Positions 56,736-64,000 are shown, counted from the stretch's first letter. The stretch is 64,000 nt of DNA from Clavibacter nebraskensis NCPPB 2581 (GCF_000355695.1 NC_020891.1:1054001-1118000), one strand, 5' to 3'. Program-made: numbers and translations. The notes: generated by a model not told the origin, from the sequence alone.

Positions 56736-56971
56736 GGGTCCACCCCTCGGCGCGGAAGCACGGGATCGAACCCGACGAGGCGGTCCAGGCCGCATCGTGG
56801 GCGATCTGGATCGAGGATCTCGAGGATGACAGCCCCGCGCGGCAACTGCGTCTCGGCTTCGACCGAGCAGGGCGTCTGGTGGAGACCGTGGTGCTGGTGT
56901 TCGACAGCGGTAACGAGCTCGTCATCCACGCGATGAGAGCGCGTCCGCACATGCTGGATCTGCTCCCCTGA
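56732..56971 (+). CDS. Small BrnT-like protein, candidate toxin
   Basis: A 79-residue protein starting with GTG inside the antitoxin stop (GTGA overlap). The pattern ARKHGI near the start, RQLRLGFDRAGRLVETVVL in the middle and ELVIHAMRARPHMLDLLP at the end resembles BrnT/RelE-fold small toxins, although similarity to characterised BrnT is weak and no activity can be claimed. Candidate catalytic residues are H10, R38/R40 and the His/Arg of the HAMRARP segment. It is directly downstream of the tRNA-Gln terminator and ends in a long hairpin. Confidence 0.65.
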   Translation: MRVHPSARKHGIEPDEAVQAASWAIWIEDLEDDSPARQLRLGFDRAGRLVETVVLVFDSGNELVIHAMRARPHMLDLLP

Positions 56972-56973
56972 AA

Positions 56974-57019
56974 ACGACGACGGCCCCGCCCGAGCATCTG
57001 CTCGAGCGGGGCCGTCGTC
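56974..57019. terminator. Bidirectional two-part hairpin
   Basis: A 15 bp outer stem (56974-56988 with 57005-57019) continues into a 6 bp CGAGCA/TGCTCG tip. It lies between the toxin candidate and the convergent aldo/keto reductase pseudogene. Confidence 0.68.
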
Positions 57020-57037
57020 GCGTTCAGCGCGAGCGGA

Positions 57038-58048
57038 TCAGGCGAGGCGCCCCTTCGGCGAGCTGTCGCTCGTCTTCGACGGGTCCTTCTCCACGACGTC
57101 GCCGAGGGCGTCGTCGATGCGCGTGAGGAGCTCGGCCGGGATCTTCACGCCCGACGCCTTCACGTTCTCGTGGACCTGCTCGGGGCGCGAGGCGCCGATG
57201 ATCGCGGACGCGACGTTGTCGTTCTGGAGCACCCACGCGACCGCGAGCTGCGCCAGCGACAGGTCGAGCTCGTCCGCGACGGGCTGCAGCTCCTGCACGC
57301 GCGAGAGGACGTCGTCGTTCATGTAGCGCTTGATCATGTCGGCGCCACCCTTGTCGTCCGTGGCGCGCGAGCCCTGCGGCAGGTCCTGGCCCGGCTTGTA
57401 CTTGCCGGTGAGGACGCCCTGGGCGATGGGAGACCAGACGATCTGCGAGATGCCGAGCTCGGCGGACGTGGGGACGACCTCCTCCTCGATGACGCGCCAG
57501 AGGGCCGAGTACTGCGGCTGGTTCGAGATGAGCTGGAAGCCGAGCTCGCGGGAGAGGCCGTGCGCCTCGCGAAGCTGCTCGGGGGTTCACTCGCTGACGC
57601 CGATGTACAGCGCCTTGCCCTGGCGGACGACGTCGGCGAAGGCCTGCATCGTCTCCTCGAGCGGGGTATCGTAGTCGTAGCGGTGCGCCTGGTAGAGGTC
57701 GACGTGGTCGGTCTGGAGGCGCTCGAGCGAGCCGTCGATCGACGCCATGATGTGCTTGCGCGAGAGGCCGGTGTCGTTGTGGCCCTTGGCGCCGGTCGGG
57801 AAGTAGACCTTCGTGAAGATCTCGAGCCCGTCGCGGTTCTCATGCTTGAGCGCTTGCCCAAGGACCTTCTCGGCGACGGTGTTCGCGTAGCCGTCCGCGG
57901 TGTCGAACGTGGTGATGCCGGCCTCGAGGGCCGCCTGCACGCACTGCGTCGCGGTGTCGTTCTCGACCTGCGATCCGTGGGTCAGCCAGTTGCCGTACGT
58001 GATCTCGGAGATCTTGAAGCCTGAGTTGCCGAGGTAGCGGAATTCCAT
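57038..58048 (-). pseudogene. Aldo/keto reductase, inactivated by a single nonsense codon
   Basis: It would encode 336 residues, exactly the length of its intact neighbour at 58183-59193, to which it is very similar throughout. The N-terminal 153 residues (MEFRYLGNSGFKISEITYGNW onwards, with the active-site Asp/Tyr/Lys region) end at TGA at 57587-57589, where the neighbour has TGG (Trp in GVSEWTSEQL). The same frame continues open to the normal C-terminus, so one base change is the only visible lesion. A restart at the ATG near 57337 would give only the last 99 residues. Confidence 0.88.
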
Positions 58049-58054
58049 TCTCCG

Positions 58055-58060
58055 AGCCTA
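58055..58060 (-). promoter_or_regulatory. -10 hexamer TAGGCT of the reductase pseudogene
   Basis: TAGGCT on the minus strand ends 6 nt before the ATG at 58048, so the promoter is retained. Confidence 0.4.
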
Positions 58061-58120
58061 CGCCGCGGGCGCTGGGGGAGCCCGGGGCGGGGTCTGTCCG
58101 CCGGGTGACCGGGAGGTGCA

Positions 58121-58159
58121 CGTGCGGCCCCGCCCGAGCATCTCGGGCGGGGCCGCACG
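58121..58159 (-). terminator. Hairpin terminator of the intact aldo/keto reductase gene
   Basis: A perfect 17 bp stem (58121-58137 with 58143-58159) with loop GCATC lies 23 nt after the reductase stop. Confidence 0.7.
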
Positions 58160-58182
58160 GTGGTGCAGGAAGGGAGCGCTGG

Positions 58183-59193
58183 TCAGACCTCGCGGGTCTT
58201 CGGCGAGCTGTCCTCGGTCTTGCGCGGGTCCGTCTCGACGATGTCGCCGAGGGCGTCGTCGATGCGGGTGAGGAGCTCCGCGGGGATCTTCACGCCGGAC
58301 GCCTTCACGTTCTCGTGCACCTGCTCGGGACGGGAGGCGCCGATGATCGCCGACGCCACGTTCTCGTTCTGCAGCACCCACGCGACCGCGAGCTGGGCGA
58401 GCGACAGGTCGAGCTCGTCGGCGACGGGCTGCAGCTCCTGCACGCGGGAGAGCGTGTCGTCGTTCATGTAGCGCTTGATCATGTCCGCGCCGCCCTTGTC
58501 GTCGGTCGCGCGCGATCCGGACGGCAGCTCCTGGCCGGGCTTGTACTTGCCCGTCAGCACGCCCTGGGCGATGGGCGACCACACGATCTGGGAGATCCCG
58601 AGCTCCTTCGAGGTGGGCACGACCTCCTCCTCGATGACGCGCCAGAGCGCCGAGTACTGCGGCTGGTTCGAGATCAGCTGGAAGCCCAGCTGGTCGGCGA
58701 GCGCGTGGCCGGCGCGCAGCTGCTCGCTCGTCCACTCGCTCACGCCGATGTAGAGCGCCTTGCCCTGGCGGACGACGTCGGCGAAGGCCTGCATCGTCTC
58801 CTCGAGGGGCGTCTCGTAGTCGAAGCGGTGCGCCTGGTAGAGGTCGATGTAGTCGGTCTGGAGGCGCTGGAGCGAGCCCTCGACGGAGTCCATGATGTGC
58901 TTGCGCGAGAGGCCGGTGTCGTTCTTGCCCTTGGGCCCGGTGGGGCCGAAGACCTTGGTGAAGATCTCGATCGAGGCACGTCGCTCGTCCTTGAGGGCCT
59001 CGCCGAGCACGGTCTCCGCCTTGGTGTTGGCGTAGACGTCCGCGGTGTCGAAGGTGGTGATCCCCGCCTCGAGCGCGGCCTTCACGCACGCGGTCGCGGT
59101 GTCGTTCTCCACCTGCGATCCGTGGGTGAGCCAGTTGCCGTAGGTGATCTCGGAGATCTTGAAGCCGGAGTTGCCGAGGTATCTGAATTCCAT
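58183..59193 (-). CDS. Aldo/keto reductase (voltage-gated K+ channel beta-subunit-like)
   Basis: A 336-residue AKR family protein, an NADPH-dependent carbonyl reductase with a TIM-barrel. The family segments are TFDTADVYANTKAETVLGEAL (active-site Asp and Tyr), the Lys in IEIFTKVFGP, DLYQAHRFDYETPLEETM (His), and the cofactor site AIIGASRPEQVHEN. The closest types are the AKR6/AKR12-like subgroup with the GVSEW and VVWSPIAQGVLTGKYKPG patterns. It is the upstream member of a tandem duplicated pair; the downstream copy is broken. TACGGT ends 6 nt before the ATG. Confidence 0.9.
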   Translation of the reverse strand: MEFRYLGNSGFKISEITYGNWLTHGSQVENDTATACVKAALEAGITTFDTADVYANTKAETVLGEALKDERRASIEIFTKVFGPTGPKGKNDTGLSRKHIMDSVEGSLQRLQTDYIDLYQAHRFDYETPLEETMQAFADVVRQGKALYIGVSEWTSEQLRAGHALADQLGFQLISNQPQYSALWRVIEEEVVPTSKELGISQIVWSPIAQGVLTGKYKPGQELPSGSRATDDKGGADMIKRYMNDDTLSRVQELQPVADELDLSLAQLAVAWVLQNENVASAIIGASRPEQVHENVKASGVKIPAELLTRIDDALGDIVETDPRKTEDSSPKTREV

Positions 59194-59199
59194 GCTCCG

Positions 59200-59205
59200 A
59201 CCGTA
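59200..59205 (-). promoter_or_regulatory. -10 hexamer TACGGT of the aldo/keto reductase gene
   Basis: TACGGT on the minus strand ends 6 nt before the ATG at 59193; CGGAG in the gap is too close to the ATG to be a good ribosome site. Confidence 0.42.
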
Positions 59206-59250
59206 CGCCGGGCACCTCCGCGGGCCCGCACGAAAGTGTGCGACGCGGGG

Positions 59251-59296
59251 CGCACGACGACGCCCCCCCGGATCCGGGAGCGGGCGTCGTCGTCGT
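59251..59296 (-). terminator. Hairpin terminator after terC
   Basis: A perfect 15 bp stem (59251-59265 with 59282-59296) encloses a smaller CCCGGATCCGGG palindrome, 12 nt past the terC stop. Confidence 0.65.
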
Positions 59297-59307
59297 GCGG
59301 GGGAGCG

Positions 59308-60351
59308 CTAGCGGCGCGGGCCGTCCGCGTCGGCGGGGGCCTTCTCGCCCTCGACGGCCGCGGCGGAGTCGATGCCCTCGACCGCGGTTCCGTCCCGCTT
59401 CGTCTTCGCGAGGCTCGCGACGGTCGCGACCGTGATGGTGAGGAGGATGAACGACAGCGAGAACCAGATCGGGATCTCGGGCGCCCAGAGCATCGGCTCG
59501 CCGCCGTTGATGAAGGTCACCTCGTTGACGTGCATCGCGTGCAGCACGAGCTTCACCGCGATGAAGCCGAGGATGACCGCGAGGCCCTGCGAGAGGTACA
59601 CGAGGCGCTCGAGGAGCCCGGAGATCAGGAAGTACAGCTGGCGGAGGCCGAGCAGCGCGAAGGCGTTGGCGGTGAAGACGATGTACGCCTCCTGCGTCAG
59701 GCCGAAGATCGCGGGGATGGAGTCGAGCGCGAACAGCACGTCGGTGAGGCCGATGGCGAGCATCACCAGGAACATCGGGGTGAAGAGCTTCTTGCCGTCG
59801 ACGCGGGTCGTGAGCTTGTCGCCGTCGTAGTGGTCCGAGGTGGGGATGAAGCGGCGGAGCACGCGGATGAGCTTCGAGTCGGACTCGTCCTCGTCGTGCG
59901 TCTCCTTCATCTGCTTGTAGGCCATGACGAGCAGCAGCGCGCCGAAGAGGTAGAAGACCCAGGAGAAGTTGTCGATGATCGCGGAGCCCATCGCGATGAA
60001 GATGCCGCGCATCACGAGGGCTATCGCGATGCCCACGAGGAGCACCTTCTGCTGGAAGGCCCGCGGCACGGCGAAGCTCGACATGATGATGAGGAAGACG
60101 AAGAGGTTGTCGACGCTCAGCGCCTTCTCCGTCACGTAGCCGGCGAAGTACTCGCCGCCGAAGGTCCAGTTCGAGAAGACGCCGACGCCCACGCCGAACA
60201 CGAGCGCGATGACGATGTAGACGACCGACCAGGTCGCGGACTCCTTCAGCGTCGGCTCGTGCGCCTTCCGCACGTGCGCGAAGAAGTCGAAGACGAGCAG
60301 GCCGAGGACGGCCGCGATGGTCGCGGCCCAGAGCCAGAAGGGGACATCCAT
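59308..60351 (-). CDS. terC: TerC-family integral membrane protein (probable Mn2+ exporter)
   Basis: A 347-residue TerC protein with about nine helices. The metal-site segments are VTEKALSVDNLFVFLIIMSSF (about 75-95) and the repeat counterpart LTDVLFALDSIPAIFGLTQE (about 205-224), with conserved Asp/Glu in membrane helices. TerC relatives (Alx, MeeF, YkoY) export manganese to metallate secreted enzymes or relieve Mn2+ stress. The start at 60351 has GGAG 9 nt upstream. The leader carries yybP-ykoY-like sequence, which supports the manganese role. The C-terminal 40 residues are hydrophilic and variable. Confidence 0.9.
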   Translation of the reverse strand: MDVPFWLWAATIAAVLGLLVFDFFAHVRKAHEPTLKESATWSVVYIVIALVFGVGVGVFSNWTFGGEYFAGYVTEKALSVDNLFVFLIIMSSFAVPRAFQQKVLLVGIAIALVMRGIFIAMGSAIIDNFSWVFYLFGALLLVMAYKQMKETHDEDESDSKLIRVLRRFIPTSDHYDGDKLTTRVDGKKLFTPMFLVMLAIGLTDVLFALDSIPAIFGLTQEAYIVFTANAFALLGLRQLYFLISGLLERLVYLSQGLAVILGFIAVKLVLHAMHVNEVTFINGGEPMLWAPEIPIWFSLSFILLTITVATVASLAKTKRDGTAVEGIDSAAAVEGEKAPADADGPRR

Positions 60352-60362
60352 TGTGGGTTCTC

Positions 60363-60507
60363 CAGTACTCGGACCTCGATGGGTCCGGTGGGGTACTGAA
60401 GGTCTCCTCCACCCCGCGAACGTGCTCCGCGGAACCGGCCGTACGGGTCGGAGTGGTCCGACCGTATTGACGACACGACCGCCGGATGGGAGTACTCCCC
60501 TTCGAGG
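60363..60507 (-). promoter_or_regulatory. Probable yybP-ykoY manganese riboswitch in the terC leader
   Basis: Reading on the minus strand, the leader contains GAAGGGGAGTACTCCC (about 60507-60492) and, about 90 nt later, GGAGGAGACCTTC (about 60411-60399). These correspond to the two conserved internal loops of the yybP-ykoY Mn2+ aptamer. Next comes a hairpin of CAGTAC/GTACTG (60393-60398 with 60363-60368) enclosing GGACC/GGTCC, which abuts the GGAG ribosome site and could control translation. The genomic context (terC) is a classical one for this riboswitch. I could not run a covariance model. Confidence 0.62.
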
Positions 60508-60513
60508 GAACAC

Positions 60514-60519
60514 TCTATA
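60514..60519 (-). promoter_or_regulatory. -10 hexamer TATAGA of the terC transcript
   Basis: TATAGA on the minus strand lies 7 nt before the 5' conserved block of the riboswitch, so transcription would start at the aptamer. The -35 region is not clear. Confidence 0.55.
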
Positions 60520-60589
60520 CGGCCGCATGGAGCGCCCTCGACCGCGCGGGCGGATCCCCAGCTGGGGCGCCGTCGTCGCCGGAGGCCCG

Positions 60590-61015
60590 CTACTCGAGGA
60601 ACAGCAGCGCGATCCCGGCGACGGCCGCGAGGACGCCGATGCCGACGAGCACGAGCCCGGTCACGCGCAGCGCGCGGCCGTCGAGCTCGGGGGCGTGCGT
60701 GCGCACGCGCCACGGGGAGCGCGGCGAGAACCAGACGCGCACGTCGGATCCCGAGGCGAGGTCGCGGGTCTCCGGGGTGTCCGCCTGCGCCTCGTGCACG
60801 TCGCCCTCGTGGTCGAACCAGCGCAGGACGCGCGGCGCGGGGCCGTCGCCGCCGGCGGGCCCGTCCGCGACGAGGCCCTCGGTCGCCGTCCAGCGCCGGC
60901 CGAGGACGCGCACCGAGAGGCCGGCGACGTAGAGCAGGACGCCGGGGACGAGCGCGATCCAGGTGAGGAACTCGATGATGAGGGACGCCGCGGCGAGACC
61001 GTCCATGCCGCCCAC
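60590..61015 (-). CDS. DUF3592-like membrane protein
   Basis: A 141-residue protein with helices at each end (about 13-33 and 115-138) and an extracytoplasmic or cytoplasmic beta-rich middle (RWTATEGLVADGP, LRWFDHEGDVHEAQ, DVRVWFSPRSPWRVRTH). This arrangement, with a C/YD-P-type VWFSPRSPWRVR segment, resembles DUF3592 proteins of unknown function. The start is a GTG at 61015; the ATG at 61006 is equally possible. It lies 27 nt downstream of the MBL-fold gene on the same strand, so probably forms an operon with it. Confidence 0.68.
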   Translation of the reverse strand: MGGMDGLAAASLIIEFLTWIALVPGVLLYVAGLSVRVLGRRWTATEGLVADGPAGGDGPAPRVLRWFDHEGDVHEAQADTPETRDLASGSDVRVWFSPRSPWRVRTHAPELDGRALRVTGLVLVGIGVLAAVAGIALLFLE

Positions 61016-61042
61016 CCGTCCGCTCGTCGAGCCCGAACGGGC

Positions 61043-61681
61043 CTAGAGGTCGATGCTATCGCCGGGCTCGAGGGCGTGGAACGCGCCGCCGCCCTGCTCG
61101 GTCGCCCACTGCAGGCGGCCGTTCGACATGGCCTTGCCCGCGGTGGACAGCACCATCTCGTGCGTGGGGAACGCGCGGCGGGGCTTCACCGCGAGCACGT
61201 AGTCGATGGACTCGCTGATCTTCATCCACGGCGCGCCCGCGGGGGCTGCGAGCAGGTCGACCTCGACGCCCTCCGGCACGACGAAGGAGTCGCCGGCGTA
61301 GTAGAGCGTGTCGTTCACGAGGACGCCGAGGTTGTCGACCACGGGGATCGACTCGTGGATGACGGCGTGCGTGCCGCCGAAGAAGCGCAGCGTGAAGGGG
61401 CCGGCCTCGATCACGTCGCCCGCGTGCACGACGGTGACGTCGAAGTCGGTCGCGGCGGCCGCGACGCCCTCGGGGGCGTAGATGGGCACGCCCTCGTTCT
61501 TGTCGAGGATCCGCTTGAGCTGTTCCGGCGTCCAGTGGTCCGCGTGCTCGTGCGTGATGACGATGGCGTCGGTGTTCATCGCCTCCGTGATGGGGGTGGT
61601 GAACGAGCCCGGGTCGATGAAGAGCTTGCGCCCCGAGAGTTCCAGGACCAGGGCGGCGTGCTCGAGCTTCGTCAATCGCAT
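61043..61681 (-). CDS. MBL-fold metal-dependent hydrolase (UlaG/RomA-like)
   Basis: A 212-residue metallo-beta-lactamase-fold protein. The metal motif HEHADH is at 44-49 (H44, H46, D48, H49), with a further His in FFGGTHAVIHES and an Asp in YYAGDSFVVPEG. The small size and the start MRLTKLEHAALVLEL match the UlaG/YtkL-like MBL group; the substrate is unknown. The ATG at 61681 lacks a clear ribosome site; a GTG at 61696 is an alternative start. The DUF3592-like gene follows. Confidence 0.83.
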   Translation of the reverse strand: MRLTKLEHAALVLELSGRKLFIDPGSFTTPITEAMNTDAIVITHEHADHWTPEQLKRILDKNEGVPIYAPEGVAAAATDFDVTVVHAGDVIEAGPFTLRFFGGTHAVIHESIPVVDNLGVLVNDTLYYAGDSFVVPEGVEVDLLAAPAGAPWMKISESIDYVLAVKPRRAFPTHEMVLSTAGKAMSNGRLQWATEQGGGAFHALEPGDSIDL

Positions 61682-61803
61682 ATCAGGAGCCAACACCGTC
61701 CGAGCGGCGGGGGCAAACCGGCGCGCGGGGGCGTCGCCCGGCGGCGATCGGGGGCGCGCGATCGCCGCGTTCCCGGGCGGATCCGGCCCGGTCGGGGCTC
61801 GAT

Positions 61804-61833
61804 TTGGTCGGGCTGTGCGCGCTGTGGCATACT
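61804..61833 (+). promoter_or_regulatory. Promoter of tRNA-Glu
   Basis: TTGGTC (61804-61809) and CATACT (61828-61833) are spaced 18 nt, the same arrangement as upstream of tRNA-Gln; both -10 boxes are followed by CGACGAG. Confidence 0.66.
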
Positions 61834-61850
61834 CGACGAGTTGCAAAAAC

Positions 61851-61923
61851 GGCCCCATCGTTTAGCGGCCTAGGACACCGCCCTCTCACGGCGGTAACAC
61901 CGGTTCGAATCCGGTTGGGGTCA
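61851..61923 (+). tRNA. tRNA-Glu (anticodon CTC), no encoded CCA
   Basis: Acceptor GGCCCCA pairs with TGGGGTC (one G-T). The anticodon stem CCGCC/GGCGG has loop CTCTCAC (CTC), and the T-arm is CCGG-TTCGAAT-CCGG. Discriminator A; no CCA follows. Confidence 0.95.
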
Positions 61924-61940
61924 CAGACGCAGTGAACGAC

Positions 61941-61981
61941 GAAGCCCGGTTCCTCCTCATGGAGGCGCCGGGCTTCTTCTT
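61941..61981 (+). terminator. Terminator after tRNA-Glu
   Basis: GAAGCCCGG (61941-61949) pairs with CCGGGCTTC (61968-61976), with an inner CCTCC/GGAGG stem, and is followed by TTCTTTC. Confidence 0.78.
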
Positions 61982-62033
61982 TCGTGCCGTGCATTCGCAC
62001 TCCGGCCCGGCTCGGGTGCACGGTTCGGCCCTG

Positions 62034-62039
62034 TACCGT
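62034..62039 (+). promoter_or_regulatory. -10 hexamer TACCGT, leaderless promoter
   Basis: TACCGT ends 6 nt before the GTG at 62046. Confidence 0.45.
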
Positions 62040-62045
62040 CGAGGG

Positions 62046-62768
62046 GTGAGTGTGCACCTGGTCGGAGGCGGCCTGTCGGATGACGACACCCCCCTCCTCG
62101 CGCGGTTCCTGTCCGAGGCGACGACGAGGGCGACCGCTGCCGCCCGGCTGGAGCCGGCCCGCATCGCCGTGGTCCTCGTCCACGACGGCCTGGGTGCCGA
62201 GTGGTTCGACCAGTACGCCGCCGCGCTCCGTGCCGCGGGCGCCTGCGAGCCCGTCGCGGTGCTCGCGCCCGAGGGCGGATCCATCGAGGTCGCGCAGCTG
62301 CAGGACGTGGACGGCATCGTCGTCGGCGGCGGGCTGACCCCCGCGTACCGCCAGGCGCTCGAGCCGGTGTTCGGCGAGATCCGCCGCCAGGTCACCGCCG
62401 GGGTCCCGTACCTCGGCTTCTCCGCGGGCGCCGCGGTCGCCGCCGAGACCGCCATCGTCGGCGGCTGGCGCATCGGCGCCGTCGAGGTCGTGCAGGAGTC
62501 CGCGAGCGAGGACCTCGACGAGGTCACCGTGGAGCAGGGCATCGGCCTCATCGACGTCGCGGTCGACGTGCACGCCGCCCAGTGGGGCACCCTCACCCGG
62601 CTCATCGCAGCGACGGAGGCCGGGCTCGTCGAGGGCGGCGTCGCCATCGACGAGGGCACCGTGCTCATCGTCGGCGAGGGCCAGCTCGTCGTCGAGGGGC
62701 GCGGCAGCGTCTGGTCCGTCATCGGCTCGGAGACCGGCGTCACCGTCAGCTCCGCCGGCGCTTCCTGA
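62046..62768 (+). CDS. Peptidase S51-like protein (dipeptidase E/cyanophycinase fold)
   Basis: A 240-residue protein of the class I glutamine-amidotransferase-like S51 family. The strand [14 protein letters not shown] (about 88-101) forms the oxyanion region, and GFSAGA places S126 as the nucleophile in the nucleophile elbow. Members cleave Asp-X dipeptides or cyanophycin; the true substrate here is unknown. The GTG at 62046 is chosen because it starts the conserved [10 protein letters not shown] and follows a -10 hexamer at 6 nt; the frame upstream crosses the tRNA terminator. ung begins 10 nt after the stop. Confidence 0.8.
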   Translation: MSVHLVGGGLSDDDTPLLARFLSEATTRATAAARLEPARIAVVLVHDGLGAEWFDQYAAALRAAGACEPVAVLAPEGGSIEVAQLQDVDGIVVGGGLTPAYRQALEPVFGEIRRQVTAGVPYLGFSAGAAVAAETAIVGGWRIGAVEVVQESASEDLDEVTVEQGIGLIDVAVDVHAAQWGTLTRLIAATEAGLVEGGVAIDEGTVLIVGEGQLVVEGRGSVWSVIGSETGVTVSSAGAS

Positions 62769-62778
62769 TCCACCGCCC

Positions 62779-63465
62779 GTGGCGCTGACCCTGCCCGAGC
62801 TCGTCGAGCGCGGCCTCATGGACGCCGGCTGGGCCGACGTGCTCGCGCCCGTCGCCGACGACATCGCGCGCATGGGGGAGTGGCTGCGCGCCGAGGTCGC
62901 CGCCGGCCGCCCCTATCTCCCGGCGGGCGACCGCGTGCTGCGGGCGTTCCAGCAGCCGCTGGCCGACGTGCGCGTGCTCATCGTCGGGCAGGACCCGTAC
63001 CCCACGCCCGGCCACCCCGTCGGCCTGTCCTTCTCGGTCGAGCCGGACGTGCGGCCCGTGCCGCGGAGCCTCGTCAACATCCACCGGGAGCTCCGGGACG
63101 ACCTCGGGATCCCGACGCCGGAGCACGGCGACCTCACCGCGTGGACCCGCAGCGGCGTGCTGCTCCTCAACCGCGTGCTCACGGTGCGGCCGGGCGCGCC
63201 CGCCTCGCACCGCGGGAAGGGCTGGGAGGCCGTGACGGAGTGCGCGATCCGCGGGCTGGCGGCGCGCGGCGGTCCGCTCGTCGCGATCCTCTGGGGCAAG
63301 GACGCGGGATCGCTCGCGCCGCTGCTCGCCCCCGTGCCGTCGATCACCTCCGTGCACCCGAGCCCGCTGTCGGCGTCGCGCGGGTTCTTCGGCTCGAGGC
63401 CGTTCAGCCGGGCGGACGCGCTCCTCGCCGAGCAGGGCGCGGATCCGGTCGACTGGCGGCTCTGA
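62779..63465 (+). CDS. ung: Uracil-DNA glycosylase, family 1
   Basis: A 228-residue UNG removing uracil from DNA in base excision repair. The catalytic water-activating motif [17 protein letters not shown] gives D72, the uracil-binding strand is [11 protein letters not shown] (Asn at 131), and the minor-groove loop [11 protein letters not shown] carries H193. The length is normal. The GTG starts 10 nt after the S51-like gene and probably shares its transcript. Confidence 0.95.
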   Translation: MALTLPELVERGLMDAGWADVLAPVADDIARMGEWLRAEVAAGRPYLPAGDRVLRAFQQPLADVRVLIVGQDPYPTPGHPVGLSFSVEPDVRPVPRSLVNIHRELRDDLGIPTPEHGDLTAWTRSGVLLLNRVLTVRPGAPASHRGKGWEAVTECAIRGLAARGGPLVAILWGKDAGSLAPLLAPVPSITSVHPSPLSASRGFFGSRPFSRADALLAEQGADPVDWRL

Positions 63466-63506
63466 GACCGCATCGCGGGTTCCGGCCGAGCGCGCCGCGG
63501 TCCCCG

Positions 63507-63512
63507 TAGGAT
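63507..63512 (+). promoter_or_regulatory. -10 hexamer TAGGAT, leaderless promoter
   Basis: TAGGAT ends 6 nt before the ATG at 63519. Confidence 0.45.
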
Positions 63513-63518
63513 CGCGGC

Positions 63519-64000
63519 ATGCTCGAGGAGGAATACCAGCGGCGGCGCCGCCTGCCCGCCCACCTCCGGAAGCCCGCGCCGCCGCTGCCCGTCTTCTCCT
63601 ACGAGATCCGTCCCGCGACGATGTCCGACCTCCCGGACATCCGCGAGATCTACAACCACTACGTCATGAACAGCACCGTCACGTTCGACGAGACGCGCAT
63701 GACGCTCGCCCGGTGGCGCGGCCGCTTCAGCCAGCTCGAGCGCATGGGCATGCCGTTCCTGGTGGCTGTCTCGCCGTCGGGCCAGGTGCTCGGGTACGCG
63801 CTCGTGGAGCCGGTGGGGAACCGGCGGTCGTCGCGCACGACGGTGGAGGACTCGATCTACCTCGGCGCGGCGTCCACCGGCAAGGGCCTCGGGCGCGCGC
63901 TCCTGGTGCCGCTCGTCGACGCGTGCCGCGAGGCCGGGATCCGCGAGGTCATCGCCGTCATCGCGGATCAGGGCGCAGACGCCTCCATCCGGCTGCACGC
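63519..64000 (+). CDS. GNAT-family N-acetyltransferase (3' end outside window)
   Basis: The frame opens at the ATG at 63519 and stays open to the window edge; 160 codons are visible. After a basic, Pro-rich N-terminus (about 1-28), the GNAT domain begins YEIRPATMSDLPDIREIYNHYV, the form of phosphinothricin/methionine sulfoximine acetyltransferase-like (PAT/YncA) proteins. The acetyl-CoA loop appears as STGKGLGRALL (about 126-136), matching the Q/RxxGxG/A pattern loosely. The substrate is unknown; free amino acid analogues are the usual targets of the group. Confidence 0.82.
   Translation, partial: MLEEEYQRRRRLPAHLRKPAPPLPVFSYEIRPATMSDLPDIREIYNHYVMNSTVTFDETRMTLARWRGRFSQLERMGMPFLVAVSPSGQVLGYALVEPVGNRRSSRTTVEDSIYLGAASTGKGLGRALLVPLVDACREAGIREVIAVIADQGADASIRLH

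Noticed and set aside
56218-57019. A genomic island or att site at tRNA-Gln
   Set aside because: No integrase and no second copy of the tRNA 3' end were seen nearby. The small gene pair alone does not show an island.
57587-57589. TGA read as Trp (recoding) in the reductase pseudogene
   Set aside because: TGA is the normal stop for most genes in this window, and only one such internal TGA was found, so a point mutation is simpler.

Overview
This 64 kb window is about 73% G+C and is almost fully coding on both strands. The start codons are a mix of ATG, GTG and one TTG, and many adjacent genes overlap by 4 nt. Actinobacterial hallmark genes are present (a WhiB1-type Wbl protein, CarD, a PdtaS-type sensor kinase, otsA/otsB, a seven-subunit Mrp antiporter with fused A and B subunits, and YhgE/Pip with an MMPL transporter). 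Together these point to a chromosomal segment of a Microbacteriaceae member, most likely Clavibacter or a close relative; the genus is inferred. I see no prophage, insertion sequence, CRISPR array or rRNA. Three tRNA genes are present: Lys(CTT), Gln(CTG) and Glu(CTC).

Layout. 0-6 kb holds the end of a CpaE/MinD-like ATPase gene, pdtaS, whiB1, bcp, tRNA-Lys and carD. 6-20 kb is a run of small, mostly independent units: a membrane-anchored HNH nuclease, an AnsP-type permease, a MarR/MFS pair, an alpha/beta hydrolase, a GH15 glycosidase divergent from an atypical zwf, MscS, and an ArsB/NhaD-like transporter. 20-25.5 kb is a TetR, MMPL, YhgE/Pip export locus in which the MMPL protein carries a C-terminal domain resembling a degraded ABC ATPase. 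At 25.6 kb lies a secreted protein gene with a Zur-like box at its start. 27-32 kb holds an ABM monooxygenase, a sugar epimerase-like protein, a fructosamine kinase-like protein and otsAB for trehalose. 31.9-38.6 kb is the mrpA(B)CDEFG operon; its first gene is broken by a 67 bp tandem duplication. 38.7-44 kb is ilvD-ilvB-ilvN-ilvC. 45.5-52 kb adds serA, a TetR/MFS efflux pair, leuB and ilvE. With ilvDBNC these give most of branched-chain amino acid synthesis. 52-57 kb has a FAH-family hydrolase, a lipoprotein, gltX, a thioredoxin-reductase-like protein, tRNA-Gln and a candidate toxin-antitoxin pair. 57-64 kb has two tandem aldo/keto reductase genes (one killed by a nonsense codon), terC behind a probable yybP-ykoY manganese riboswitch, an MBL hydrolase, tRNA-Glu, a peptidase S51-like gene, ung and a truncated GNAT gene.

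How the parts work together. OtsA/OtsB make trehalose, and the GH15 enzyme could recycle it. The Mrp locus would supply Na+/H+ exchange. The ilv, leuB and ilvE genes form Val/Leu/Ile synthesis, and serA starts serine synthesis. gltX sits near tRNA-Gln and tRNA-Glu.

Two window-wide patterns stand out. First, at least 16 genes have a TANNNT -10 hexamer ending 6-8 nt before the start codon (13 of them exactly 6), implying widespread leaderless transcription. Second, the palindrome GGATCC occurs about four times more often than base composition predicts. Most transcription units end in long perfect hairpins without a T tract.
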